Source: Hippasteria phrygiana
Taxonomy: Eukaryota; Echinodermata; Asteroidea; Valvatida; Goniasteridae
NCBI GenBank assembly: GCA_037893225.1
Contig: JAZGUH010000057.1
Span: 124,001 to 188,000, forward strand
DNA: 64,000 nt
Reading direction: 5' to 3'
Positions 30,041 through 41,975 of the stretch are shown here, piece after piece. The position numbers and the translations under genes were made by a program. Positions within the stretch are counted from its first letter, which is position 1, and every line of letters begins with the position of its first letter. The notes beneath the pieces are model-generated. The model was not told the origin of the DNA. It saw only the letters and a program-made list of their open reading frames with translations, and searched no databases.

Positions 30041-31855
30041 ATTATTTATATTCACATAATTCTGTGATCTGGAATGTTTCAAACTACGGTGCACGCAGAT
30101 GCGAGATCGACTTTTTGTCGATAGGGGCGCTATTCACATTTTTGCTATTCACAACTGAGCTTGGTGCCAAAAGGAGCCACGGTAAGGAAGTGGCGTTGAA
30201 CTTTGGTGCCAAGCGGAGCCCATGGTAGTGAAAGAGTTAAACCCAAAATATGCTCACTGAAAAGATTTGTGAAAAAGCTGCTCACTTGCTTACTGTTACT
30301 ACTGAAACTTCAACGAATCACCAAAGAAAAGAAAATTTACGATTTATTAGTAAAATATCAAAAATTCTGGCTTTTTGGTGCTGAAATAGCTGTAACATTG
30401 AGGTTTCTGTCTGACTGCATCACACTTTTGCTTATGAATAGGGAAATCGCATTAGCATAATAATAAAAAAGCCACGAAAAAGCTCTGAAAATAGCAAAAT
30501 GAAAATTGAAATAACGTTAAATGGAATGCAAAGGTGCATTTCCAAGGATTGCATAAAACAATTACATCACATGGGCCCTTTCAAGACTAAGCACCATTTT
30601 CACATTATGCGTGATAACACATCAATTAAAAGCACTCCTCATAAAAATTTTCCGCTTTAATACAGGCGGTTTATATCCAGACAAATATATCGAATCCCAA
30701 ATAGCTAGTGTATGAAACCCCAGAAGCAATGCTTATCAGAGTCGAGATCACTTTTTTTAATCCAAAAGAGCTAAACTACAGGGTTATGGATGTGCAGTCA
30801 AGCCCGTAGTATTAAGCAGTTTTTTTAGAAATAATTATCCCTTTCGAAAAGTACCTGCGAAAAGAATGAAAATTGCATAAGGGTGGATTTGCAACATGCA
30901 CATTCCATATGCATTGCGGCTTGCAACTAATGATGGATTTTGTTTTTTTGTGAGACAAATTTGCTCATGATCCTCCTGATTTGCTCCTTATCCCCTATAT
31001 TACATGATAAAACGTGCTTAATAGGTGCCTTGCAATTATAAAACGTTTCAGGGGTCGCAAATGTATCAATCAACATTTTAAAACACCCATGTAGAGTTGA
31101 TTGTTGTTTATAAGATGTTCAAACTCTGCCAAACATGGGTTCCCTCAAAGATATTACATGAACAACGTTCTCATATTGCATGGAAATTTAAACGGTTGAA
31201 AAAGATTACTTTTTGACCCCAAACTAAATAATCTTGTAACAAATGTACACACAATTTATTCGGATGCAATGTATATTTCCTTGCGCCGTAATAGTATTCG
31301 TACCACCCTTAGAGAGTAGTTGTGGGGGGGGGGGGGGGGGGGGGGAGTTAACAGTGTCACAACTATAATGGCATTATTATTATTATTATTTGATAAGAGA
31401 ATACATGTACCACCTTCAAATTTTTTGCAGAAAACGACAGATGCTGCGCTTAAAAGGAAAAGATATTTTTATTTTTAATTTCTTTTGATTCGTTTTCTTC
31501 AGAACCACGGAAAGAGGAATATATTTTCATGATAACTTACTATTTTATTGTCGAAACATAAAAACATCCCACAATTTCTTTTTCATCACATCTTTCAAAT
31601 AATAAATTCACGTATAGTGTTAATCTACCTCGGAAGCTATTAATTACTGGCCAACAGTAAAAACTACCATGATGTTATTGAGTCGCGGCCGCGAGATAAA
31701 TAAGTCGCGGCAGATAAATATGTCGCGGCCGCGAGTTAATAAGTCGCGGACGCGAGTTATTCTACCATGAAAGAGAAACGCACCACCGTGAAAGAGAAAC
31801 GCACCGCCGTGAAAGAGAAAGAGGTACCTGGCCCTAACGGGCTTCCGTAGGATTC

Positions 31856-32960
31856 AGTTTTTCTTGAGACACACCATAATGAAAATAAAGTGAAAACAAT
31901 CCCTTTTTCAATTTCATTTAAATATTAAAAGAGATACCCTTTTTCAATTTATCGCTTTTCAACTGTGTCAAAAAGGAAGCAACAATTTCCGTGATAATTC
32001 TTTTGTTGCCGTGAAAGAACAAAAATTGAAAATATAAATTTAAAAGGAAAACTTTCAACTTTAATTTGTCAGTTGATTGGAATAAGAAATTGAAATGCGT
32101 TTTGCATTTTCACTCAGACTATCTACGGTTGTTTCCTGAAGACATTTTTTCCCGAGGCAGGCCGCAACGCTGTCCATGTTGTACATGCTTTGTGTGCCCC
32201 CTCCCGCACCCTAGATGACGCACCCAATCAGGGGGAGGATTTGGGACTTGAGCTCCTAACCCAAACCCCAATTAAAATCCCTCGGGCATAACATTATATT
32301 TATTGCTCTTTTTCTCATGTTTAAAATGTACGGAAGGTCAGTTGGTGTATTATACCGAAGGTTAGACAGCTTCAAGTTGGGTGGCGACAGTACCCCAACT
32401 TAAACTGAGAAAGCGTGCTTGTTTTGTTGTTGTTGTTGTTTTTTTTGTTTTTTTGGGGGGGGTGTTTTTTTCTTTGGCGGGTTGTTTTTTGGTTTGAGCC
32501 ACACCCGTTGAACCCTTATTGTTCACAAATTTTAAAGAGGACAGCATAATACCCCTCGCGGATGGGGACATATATCCCCCATTTTTTGCTCGGGGGCAGT
32601 GGCTTAGCCACGAAGGTTCTGTTCAGAGGAGGGTTAAAGAGGGGCACGGCCATTTTCAAGAGGGCAAGTTATATTTCACCTAGATTTTCAGGACCAATTT
32701 TCTAATTTTATTACAAATGTGTCCAGATTTGTTTTGGCCCGGCAAAGTAATTTGAAAAGGAGGTCGGGGTAGAGTCCTGTTTTAATGGGCGGCGCTTTCA
32801 AGAACCTTTACATAAGTGAACAGATATCATCACACTACGGGTGGCGCGGGATCAGCCTCTTAACTATATTTTAAAAGTCCGGGGGCAGTTGCTTACTGCT
32901 GACGGTCTCCGTGAAATGGCCGGAGGCTCTGTGGTAACTTGTGGGATATAGCCCGTTCTC
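31856..32960. other. Non-coding stretch, nothing recognised
   Basis: Contains T- and G-rich simple sequence near 32420-32480. No gene or bounded element is recognised. Confidence 0.35.
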
Positions 32961-33887
32961 ACTTGAACGATTTTCTACGCGAATGCCGTGCGACTACCAA
33001 ATCGCACAGGGCGTACGGGAGTCGCACAGCAGTCTGTTGATGATTCGCACAGGTTGTTGGGGTGTCGTGTGTAATTCGGACGGATCGTATGCCCGTGCGA
33101 GTATTTTTCAATTGTTGAAAATTTTCATACAGCTGTCGCACGGTTCGCACAGTTCGCATTGGTCGCATGGGGTCGCACGGCGGTCGCACGGGAGTCTGAA
33201 GGTCGCACGGGAGTCGCACGGCTCGGCCGTGCGACTCCCAGCAGACCCCGTGCGACTCTCGTGCGACATCCATCAGACTGCCGTGCAACTGCCGTGCAAC
33301 CTGTGCGAATCTCATGAGAGCCCGGTGCGACTGCCATTAGACTGCTGTACAAGCTGTAGGAATATCATGCAAGTGCGGTCGACCCCATGCGAGCGCAGTG
33401 CAACTGCCTTCCAACCTGGGCGGATCTTACCAACAAACATATAAATAGCGGCCTTAGCGGCCTGAAAATCTTTCGCTACCCGATGCTCAAGCTGTCCACA
33501 TCAAGATGAAAGGCAACCAGAGAAGATCGACGCCAAAAGGCCCTGCTTTTATGCGATTCGCGCGGATCGAACGGAGCTTGTACGGAGGTCGCACGGTGCT
33601 CTGATTGGTTGTACGGCGGTTGTACCGCATGCGCACAGGTGGCACGCGAGTTGAACAAAAATCAAACGGCGCTTGCGCGGGACTCGTACAGGTTGTACGG
33701 CAGTCGCACGGAACTTGAACCGTTATCGGATGTTTCGGGAGGAAAAGTCGCACGAGCGTTGAACAGCAGTCGCACGGCAGTTGTACAAGTGAGACGGCGC
33801 GGGAAAGAAACAGGGAAAGTCGTACGAAAATCGCACGGCTGTACGATTTTTTAGTCGCACCGCAGTTGTACAAAAAATCGTTCAAGT
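32961..33887. mobile_element. Fold-back element made of GTCGCACGG words
   Basis: ACTTGAACGATTTT at the left end is inverted as AAAATCGTTCAAGT at the right. The interior is full of short variants of GTCGCACGG, GTACGGCAGTCGCACGG and TGTACAA, mostly in one orientation in each half, switching near 33225-33235 (CTCGGCCGTGCGACT). Long open frames on both strands follow from the lack of stop codons in the repeat. No coding function is proposed. Confidence 0.7.
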
Positions 33888-34099
33888 TAAAAGACAGTAA
33901 TTTGGTTAATGGTCACTGAGGGTAGAAAGAGGACAGGGTAACCTGCTAGTAAAACTGACATCTAGTCCGCTTTAGGGTTATCGCTGGTTGCCCCTCAGAT
34001 TTGTGAGTAACAGGGTACTAATGAATATCAAAGGCAAATAATATGTTGAAATAGGTTTACATTGGGGGTACAATGTGCACCGGTACGTGGTAAGGTGTC

Positions 34100-34330
34100 C
34101 CACCATATTTTTTGAGTTTCTGGTAAGAAAAAACACCAGTTCAAACGCGCAGAGTCCGTAACTTGCCAATACATGTATTTTTGTTTCGCTATACACGTGA
34201 TGACTTTCCATTGTTCCCTTTAATATAACCCATCCCCATAGACTAAGCACTAGTATGCCTGTCCTCGGTTTTTCCGGAACAAAGAAATACATGTGAGGAC
34301 AGTATTGTTCCCTTTGTTATATCCTTTTTC
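34100..34330. repeat. Dispersed repeat shared (inverted) with about 46920-47010
   Basis: CCCATAGACTAAGCAC, TTCCCTTTAATATAACC and TTCGCTATACACGTG recur in reverse at 46930-47005 (GTGCTTAGTCTATGGGG, GGTTATATTAAAG, GCGAGTATAGCAAA). The remaining part to 34330 includes GAGGACAGTATTGTTCCC. Type unknown. Confidence 0.55.
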
Positions 34331-34463
34331 TGTCCTCGCGTGTAATGCGATACCATGACACCTTGACAGGCCAGCACCACGCAGCCCAGCAAGTGCGAGT
34401 GTCGTTCGTTTACTCTCCCTGCATTGAGTTTAAACGCACTGTGGGCAAGAGCTCGGTATGTAC

Positions 34464-34600
34464 AGGCGCGGATCCAGGGGGGGGGGGGGGGGGGTGGCCG
34501 CGGGGGCACGTTCCCCCCGGTAAATTGAGTCCCAAAAAAAAAAAAAAAAAAAAAAGAAGAAGAGGGAAAAAAAAGAGGGGGAGGTGAGAGAAAAGGAAGG
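34464..34600. repeat. Solo CAGGCGCGGATCC terminus with poly-G and poly-A
   Basis: CAGGCGCGGATCCAGGGGG is the terminus seen at 26448. It is followed by a G run, a 23-base A run at 34535-34553 and a purine-rich stretch. An inverted partner, GATCCGCGCCTG, lies at about 36558-36569, but flanking bases do not match, so the pair may not be one element. Confidence 0.45.
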
Positions 34601-34959
34601 GAGGAGGAGGGCAACCTCCTTAAAAAAAGATACCGCCGCCGATATTAAACATCTGCTGTGTCTACTTTTTGGCATAAAACTACTGAAAAATGCAATAAGA
34701 AAAAGAGGTTATCAATCATGCCATGGAACTGAATCCCTCTTTTAAGAGAAAACCGGAGTATTTCCCGTATCCCTGGGATTTCAACTCTGTCCATCGATCC
34801 CCCTTCAATCCTCCTTGCCGGGTTCGATCCCATTTTAATCCCTTTGCCGGATCTAGTGTAAACGCGGTGCATCTCAACATAATCCCCTTGGGGAGTTTAT
34901 TACAGGTTAAATGGCCCCAACCAGCAGGAAACAATGGATCACTTGACTGAATGACATTA

Positions 34960-35124
34960 TACAAATAATGAATGTTTATGAGTGCGATGGTAAGAATAAT
35001 TTCATGAGGTGACAGATTGAATCTTCCATTCCACGAGGCAAAGCCGAGTGGAATGTGACATTCCATCTGTCACCGGATGAAATTATTCTTACCATTGCAC
35101 GAATGTGAAACATTCATTATTTGT
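34960..35124. mobile_element. Palindromic MITE with CGAGGCAAAGCCGAG centre
   Basis: ACAAATAATGAATGTTTATG at the left pairs with CATTCATTATTTGT at the right. Inner words GGTAAGAATAATTTCATG and CATGAAATTATTCTTACC-type sequence, and GGTGACAGAT and ATCTGTCACC, continue the arms to a centre at about 35030-35050. It is a near-complete hairpin. Confidence 0.75.
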
Positions 35125-35134
35125 TTTATACAAC

Positions 35135-35817
35135 GCCTGAATAAATCCGACAGATTGCATGCATGGATTTCTTGGTGTAACGTTACAACGTGCCGTTTAC
35201 CTTCTCAGTCCCGCATAAAACCGCGAAAAAAAAATTGTCGAGTTCCGAATCAGTTAAACCTTCAATTGTTGTTCCTGCGTGTCTTGCAAAGTCATCTAAT
35301 CGTTTCACTGCATATTTGATTTGTCTCTTTGTATTTGGAGGTCAGCATCGCCTACGAGCTGCAATATTTCGTCGTCGTTAGGAGAACAAACCGCGGCAGT
35401 TCGGGAAACTCGGCCCCAATGTTGTGTGAATGACAGCCCTGTTGTAGCGCCACCATAGTGACCGTGAAATTAGGGAAGTTCTTTTGGTTCTATCAATGCG
35501 CGCGCACCGTTTGATAGAACCATGTGATAGAACGTTTTGGGCGGTGCGGGTTCGCGTCGTGTGATGGTCGAATAACTCAATGCACGTGATCGACAATCCA
35601 CCAATCGGATGGCTGGGATTTATTCAGGTGTTGTATATTACTAAATGTGCCTAAATCCTCTGCCGATGGTTTTAACACAGGGCAAGGAAAAGTCTGAAAT
35701 CAAGCCCTTTTCTTTAAAACTTCAACTGAACTAAATTAAAACCAAGAAAAATTCCGGATAAATTAAAAATGAAGGGAAAAACTGCAAATTAGACGCCAAA
35801 AATGGGGGAGGGAGAAA
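35135..35817. other. Non-coding stretch, nothing recognised
   Basis: No gene or repeat boundary is recognised. Confidence 0.3.
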
Positions 35818-36545
35818 CTTAGATTTTTGTAGTGATGCATGACATGGCTAAAAAATTGCCTAAAAATAATGGCTAACATAATGATATATATATTCTCCAT
35901 ATACAATGTAATCTTAACAACTTAAAAAAAAAAAAGGCAGGTGAAAGTGGTCAGGAATCACCTCAGATTGCACCACGGAGCATCCAGAATCCAAAATTTT
36001 CTGGGGCCCTTAAGCGGGCCCCGGACCCCACGCCTTAAGGGCTTCGCGCTCGCATTTATCCGTTTTGGGTGTGCCCCCGTCTAGATTTTGGTAGTGATGA
36101 CATGGCTAAAATAATCACTAGAAAATAATTGCAAAAATCATGATATACATGTATATATTCTCCATAAAATCGTCACAACTTTTGTTTAAAAACGTCAGGT
36201 GAAAGTAGAGAGGAATCGCCTAAGATTGCATCACTGGGGCATCCACACTCCAAAAAATTTCGTTTTGGTTTGCCCCCGTCTAGATTTTTGTAGTCATGAC
36301 ATGGCTAAAATAATGGCTAGGAAATAATGCCTAAAATCATGATATATATAGTCTCTATAAAATCCGTCACAACTTTTGTTTTTAAAAATGTCAGGTGAAA
36401 GTGGCCAGGAATCGCCTCAGATTGCAACACGGAGCATCCAGAATCCAACATGTTACGGGCCCCTTAAGCGGGCCCCGGACCCCACGCCGTAAGGGCTTCG
36501 CGCTTCGCGCTCGCATTTGTCCGTTTTGGGTGTGCCCCCCGTCTA
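35818..36545. repeat. Three tandem units of about 200-265 bp
   Basis: Each unit contains GTCTAGATTTTTGTAGT, GACATGGCTAAAATAAT, AATCATGATATA, TCACAACTTTTGTTT, GTCAGGTGAAAGT and GGAATCGCCTCAGATTGCA. Units 1 and 3 also have GGGCCCTTAAGCGGGCCCC and CGCTCGCATTT; unit 2 lacks this block. A degenerate piece of the block returns at 37380-37425. Confidence 0.75.
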
Positions 36546-36569
36546 CAAAAACTTTCGATCCGCGCCTGA

Positions 36570-37470
36570 TGTCGGAAGGTAGATTGGTTGGTGGGGAGAC
36601 AGTTTATGCCTCATGACAAGCACAGTAAGGTGGGGAATAGTCGGTCTTTGCCACATTAGAACGCGGAAGTTCAGATCCCAACAAAGATGATGGCCTTCTA
36701 TTTTATTGTTTTCACTCAACTAACACACCCAACAAAGGCAAAAGTTGCAACGGCAAACGGATTTTGTTATGCGCCAACAGACGGTATGAACGCACGTGCG
36801 GCGCATGTAATACAATGTAATTAAAATACCGATAGCAGACTTCAACTGACATTCACTGGGAATCGGCGCGCACTCACACACAGACGTGTGTGCGTCCTGC
36901 AAAAAAGTGTTTGGGAACTGTTGTTAGAGCCCGAGTTTTGCATCTCCGGCATTCCGGTTATAATGTCGTCAAGTATACATCATTGTCCACCATATGTTTT
37001 CATAGTTTTTGTCAAGTGTAGACCAAATCACATTCTAATCATGCCTTACCAAAATGCATCTAGGCATTATTTTGCAATAATATTTTGTAAATAATTTATT
37101 CTTAAATAATGCATAGGCATTATTTGTGTTGCTAGGTGACCAGAGCTCCATTGTGCAAAGAGACGCTTACGCTTCCAAATACATTGGATGAGAAATTTGA
37201 GTTTTGAAGATCTTTTGTATTTTTTAATGCTTGAAGGAGTTAATTATTGTCATTTATTGCAATTCAAGCTCAAGAAAAGGTTAATTTTGACACAATTTTG
37301 CACCTAAAATTGTGTAAACCCCAGGGGCTCTAGGGGGCTTTACCTCAACCCCTAGCAAGGGCTTTGCGCCTGCAACAAACCAGGGGGCCCTTAAGCGGTC
37401 CCTTAGACCCCGTGCCGTGTCGCGCTCCACACAAGGATGGTCTTTCAAAAATCATCCCCCCACATGTAAC
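36570..37470. other. Non-coding stretch, nothing recognised
   Basis: TTAAATAATGCATAGGCATT words near 37055-37125 are weakly repetitive. No gene is recognised. Confidence 0.3.
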
Positions 37471-37474
37471 AAGA

Positions 37475-38029
37475 AATATCCGCGCATGTATGTACCACTT
37501 ACATAATATTAGTAGGATCAAAAAGTATCTGAGTTTTTCTGTAACTCAACAGATTGTTATTTTGCTTATTATGTCGAGAATAGATTACTGTAATGCATTA
37601 TTTGCTGGTCTTCCTCAGTCTACTCTTGCCCCATTACAGAGAGTCCAAAACTGTGCTACTGGGATGTTCACTAGTACTAGAAAATTGTATCATATTACCC
37701 CGGTACTCATGGAACTTCATGAGTACCGAATTATTTATAAGTTTAGTTTGTTGGTTTATAAATGTATTAACGGGCAGAGTCCTCAGTACTTGAATGAATT
37801 AATTTGCCGCACGAAATCAATTTCTCGTAGAAGCACTCGCCAGTCTCAAGATATTACGAGGTTGTATTGTCCTATGACTAGGTTGTCCATGTATGGTGAC
37901 AGAGCCTTCTCAGTAGTTGCCCCACAGGAGTGGAATACATTAAATACTAATCTCAGAGAAGCCGAGTCCGTGGGTAAATTTAAATCAGGACTAAAAACAT
38001 ATCTTTTTACTGAAGCTTTTTTAACTTAA
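37475..38029 (+). pseudogene. CR1/L2-type LINE fragment, C-terminal domain
   Basis: An open frame reads IMSRIDYCNALFAGLPQ, LAPLQRVQNCATGMF, ITPVLMELHEYRIIYKFSLL, VYKCINGQSPQYLNELI, YGDRAFSVVAPQEWNTLN and FKSGLKTYLFTEAF. These are the thumb and C-terminal motifs that follow the polymerase domain in CR1/L2-like LINEs (compare 42467-43042). The reverse transcriptase core and endonuclease are absent. The frame upstream of about 37475 is unrelated repeat sequence, so the element is 5' truncated. The 3' end is not sharply seen (near 38150). Confidence 0.82.
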
Positions 38030-38159
38030 TTGCTTGGGATGTTGCCTGTTTTTGTGTATTTGTAGTGTCGTGAGATGTTTATGTATTTGTTATGATAAAT
38101 TTGTCAGTAATTTTATGGTGTAAAAAATGTGTAATTTGTCTATATTAAAGTGGAGAAAT

Positions 38160-39869
38160 GGTGTTATATAATACGGCTGCCTCTTCAGCGATGGCCTCCG
38201 GGTCCTTCACTCCACCCGAACAACACATACCATAGCCCTAAGGCTGCCAGTGCTGACACTATCTCCTGGGGCTCAATGTCACTCTATGGACCACTTTTTG
38301 GTGTACGCGACCTTTGTGTGTTTCAGCTGTATTTGAGCTGGCTCAACATTCGACCAAAACAAACTCACGAAGTTTCGATGTGGTAGCCACACTGCACATA
38401 CAATCAAACAAGACTTTTACACCCAGTTTGCAATGAATGCTGAGCGTGTATTAAAGACGCCATGTTAGCTTCCCCTGTGCATACACGTTCAGTTGATGCA
38501 TTTTTTGTTTGAATACTTATTATTTAATCGTTTGTGTAAATAAAAAACAAAATTCCTAACTAAATATACAAATATATAGTGATTAAAGAATATAATTAGA
38601 ACATTTTTTAGATTATATTTTTTCAAAAATATATTTCTCAAAAAGCTATTTTTATAACATTTTAGCCACTGTGGCCACTCCTTGGGATTTTTCCCAAGAT
38701 CTTTGGAATTTTGTTTGGAAAATATGGATTGCACATGCGCAAAGTGATTATTCCGATGCTCTTTGCACAGTGTTTTCCCATGGCCTTGGGAATTCTTGGG
38801 AATTTTACTGGATGAATCTTGGGAATTTGAAATTTGATGAGTGGCCACGCTGCATTTGTGTATTTTTGTACGGCGTGTATTTCCATAGAGTATTTATTGT
38901 GCGAAGTCACACACTGATACCAGAATATGAACTTTCAAATTCTGGAGTAAAAGGTAGGGTCGTGTTTGTGCATTACAAATAACAAAATAAAGATGGAAAC
39001 GAGATTGGAACGAATTAACTAGCGAAATCAATTTGAGTTTTGGGATAAAATTGAAAAAAATAATATTTTAAAGAAAACAAACTTTTTTGGCGCAGGCCGA
39101 AAAATAGGGGCGGGCGGTCGAGGACAACCAAACAAATTGCCTAAAGCCTTGTCGAACACGCGCGACAATTGCAACTTCAGAGCTCTAGAAGTGCCATCAG
39201 AAAATTTGCAAATACACGGACAACCTTCTTGCCCCAGTCTTCGTGAACCCCACTTCATAGAATACCTACTTATTTCACACTCCTAGCGTTATAAAAACAT
39301 TTTGTTGTTTTGGCTATGTTTTTTCGGCAATTTGTTATTAACTCTACATGACACAAGAATTAGCCTTTCATGAAATGTTAGTCAATCTTTATCCGGTTGA
39401 GACATCAGTCGTTAGGAAAAGGCAGATGCTTAAAACATTTTGCGAAACAAAATGTCTTACAAAAATGTCCAGCAAAAATTATATCTTTTAGAGGAAAACG
39501 AAATTCGACCAATTTAGCAAAACTTCATGTTACTGTAATGACAACTTTTTTTTTGAAATTTGAGTTGTAAAAGATTACATATCTGTATTATCTTTACAGC
39601 ACAGTTCTGTTTACAGGACAATAAAAGAAAACATTTTAAAATAGCGGAATGAGGCGGGGCATAGCGGGGGGGGGGGGGGGGGGGGGCACTTTATTCCTGC
39701 ATATTCATCTACTGTTTTATAACTGACATTTTTGTTGGTTGTTAATAACGTGCTAGAATCAGAAGGGCTTCATTTTTGTGCATTATAAAAGCTAAATAAA
39801 AAAACAAAATCTGAAATCTTTTTACAAAAATAGCCATATTTGGAACACATTGCTCGACACAAGAAAAGA
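38160..39869. other. Non-coding stretch with GAGTGGCCAC inverted pair and poly-G
   Basis: GCCACTGTGGCCACTC at about 38666 and GAGTGGCCACGC at about 38840 bracket sequence with AATTCCCAAG words and may be a degraded MITE. A G run lies at about 39667-39686. No gene is recognised. Confidence 0.35.
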
Positions 39870-40055
39870 TACCCTGCACGATATGGGGAAAAAGGGTACC
39901 CCCTTTTATCCCTATACCCTAAGCACACTCCAGATTATTGTTATTTAACACATCCCCCTAGATTTCTTAATATAATTCCTGAGATTCCGGGAACACAATG
40001 ACCAACACAAAAGAGGGGGGGGGGGGTCCCTTTTCCCCCCATATCGTGCTTCATA
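39870..40055. mobile_element. GCACGATATGGGG MITE, copy 3
   Basis: Starts TACCCTGCACGATATGGGG and ends CCCCATATCGTGCTTCATA. The interior matches copy 2 (CTATACCCTA, CTAACACATCCCCCTAGA-like, GAGATTCCGGGAACACAATG). The TSD is unclear. Confidence 0.85.
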
Positions 40056-40433
40056 TGCAAAACAACTCTACTGCGCCGGTAGTCTGGTTCCCTGACCTGA
40101 AGATTCCATGACGTATAAATCTTAGGTCAGGTAGCTACCGCGGTTTAAAATAGATCATGACGTGTGTGTTACTCCGAGTGACGTCAGTGGCATCATTCAA
40201 ATTTAATAATCTTGCAAAAACCAGTCGACAAAATATTGCAAGAGTGTGGCATTGATATTTCAGCTCACTTCGGACATTTTCGGAAAATGTCAGAATTCTG
40301 ACAGTTTTCGTCACGTGACATTGGCGGCTACCGGACCTATACCCAGCACGATATGGGGCAGAGGGTTACCCCCCCCCCCCCCCCCCCCCCGCCCTTTTGT
40401 TCTATACCCTATACACAGTTGGTTTCTTTCATC

Positions 40434-40903
40434 ATGACAATGAAGCCTCAACAATGGTCTGCATTGTACTTTGTGCTATTACTGGGACAAATTGGTCTAT
40501 ACTACAATGAAGACATTTACACTAACTCACTGGAGTGTGCTACATCCTGCAATCGGAATGCCCATATTACATTACTGTACAGTACACTGGAAGACGAATT
40601 TCTTATTACAGTAACTTAACATGTACATTTCAGTTACAACTTATTAAATCCGGTGATGTTCATTCCAACCCTGGGCCACTCCAAAATGGAGACTCAAGAC
40701 ATGCAATTCCCATAATAGTGCAAAAATCGATTGGAATTGAGCTGCAACAAGAGCCTAAACGTTTTATCAAATATGAACGGTGTGAACTAATTCAATTGTG
40801 GTGTAACCTAAAAATAGAGTCAAATGCATGGTCCACCATAACATCCCTAAAAATTGGAGTTAAGCGTCCAACTCGACGTGGGACAAGAGGTGGTAAACGG
40901 TGA
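40434..40903 (+). pseudogene. LINE N-terminal region with 2A-like motif
   Basis: ATG at 40434 starts MTMKPQQWSALYFVLLLGQI, a hydrophobic signal-like leader. A frameshift near 40590 moves reading to the frame that contains LIKSGDVHSNPGP (40649-40678 for SGDVHSNPGP), and the frame ends at a stop at 40903 after basic residues (KRPTRRGTRGGKR). The NPGP ending resembles the 2A ribosome-skipping sequence (consensus D-V/I-E-x-N-P-G-P). Here His replaces the Glu, which may weaken activity. 2A-like sequences at the N-termini of invertebrate CR1/L2-type LINEs are known from earlier work. In this copy the frame is broken. Confidence 0.7.
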
Positions 40904-40957
40904 ACTCATTTAAGTGACAAAATACCAAGAACCTCGCAACTATCCTATCAAAAATCA

Positions 40958-41691
40958 TTGTGCTCTAACTTTGGACTGTGGAATGCTAGATCTATAAAAA
41001 ATAAGATCCATATGATTTGTGATCTTATTATTTCACACCGTCTTCACACAGAGACCTGGTTACGTGGAGACGAGCGTGACAACCGACCTCTTGCAGATCT
41101 TAATACAACTTTGCCTACACACCAGTTCCTCAATGTTCCTCCGAAGGACAGATTAGGTGGAGGTGTTGGGGTTTGCATCCACAAAAACTGTGAAAAGGAG
41201 TTTGGTATACTAAAGTCATTTGAATATGTCAATCTCCTTATAGCAGTCCGTCAGCATAAAACACTTCGTTTGGTAATTGTTTATAGACCTCAGAAAACAA
41301 AGAATCATCAATTAACTGGTCCTATCTTCCTTCATGAATTTGCTCAGCTTATGGAGCTGCTGTTGGCTGAACAGAACTATCTCCTCATCGCTGGCGACTT
41401 TAATTTCCACGTTGATGAGACGTTTTTAGACCTTGTCAACTTATTTAATCTTAAACAGCATATCAACGTGCCCACTCATGCCACACGCTTGATATCATGC
41501 TTACACGTGCAACAGATGGATTCGTCTCTGATGTTTCTGCCACGCACTACTTATCATCAAATCATGCAGCATTGACATGTTTGCTTGACATTGGCAAACC
41601 AAAAACGGTCAAAATGGAGATTCAATTTCGAAAAATATGCAATATTGACATTGAAGCATTCCGTAACGACATTCTTGAGTGTGATCTCTAC
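40958..41691 (+). pseudogene. LINE endonuclease domain, frameshifted
   Basis: Reads NFGLWNARSIKNKIHMICDL, TETWLRGDE, RLGGGVGVCIHKNC, LVIVYRPQKTK and LLIAGDFNFHVDE, the metal-binding and catalytic blocks of AP-endonuclease-like LINE nucleases. A frameshift near 41490 moves to a frame reading MLTRATDGFVSDV and LSSNHAALTCLL, where the usual SDH triad has become SNH. It ends at a TGA near 41692. Both defects make it inactive. Confidence 0.85.
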
Positions 41692-41975
41692 TGATCAACC
41701 AGTTCCGATGTAAATCAACTCGTTTTACAATATGAAACCGAACTGCGCAAAATATTGGATAATCACGCCCCTTTAACAACAAGACTAATAACATGTCGAC
41801 CACATGCGCCATGGTTTGGTGAGAACTTACGTAAAATGAAGCGCAGGCTTATAGACGACTAGAACGAAGTTGGCGATTATCCAAGTCTGAAATTGATCTT
41901 CAGTTCTTCAGAGATGGGAGTCGGAAATACAATCAGCTTCTACAGGAAGAAAAACTGAAGTATCACTCTCGAAAT

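Larger units (their letters stand above)
28497..31849. mobile_element. 3.35-kb TIR element with GGATTC duplication
   Basis: GGATTC lies at 28491-28496 and 31850-31855. The ends are TACGGAAGCCCGTTAGGGCC and its reverse complement. The ~120 bp arms contain three GCGTTTCTCTTTCACGGTG-type units and NotI-like GCGGCCGC words. The left arm is followed at once by the TTAA MITE (28623-29427). The remaining interior (29432-31680) is AT-rich, with poly-C (29828-29856), purine-rich and poly-G (31325-31346) tracts and no recognisable gene. A 6 bp TSD does not by itself fix the superfamily. Confidence 0.82.

Noticed and set aside
32941..33885. Long frames on both strands (167, 132 and 118 codons)
   Set aside because: They arise from the stop-poor GTCGCACGG repeat vocabulary in the fold-back element.
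34464..36569. A single 2.1-kb hAT element between CAGGCGCGGATC and GATCCGCGCCTG
   Set aside because: Flanking 8-mers differ and the interior is a mix of unrelated repeats, so two separate termini are more likely.
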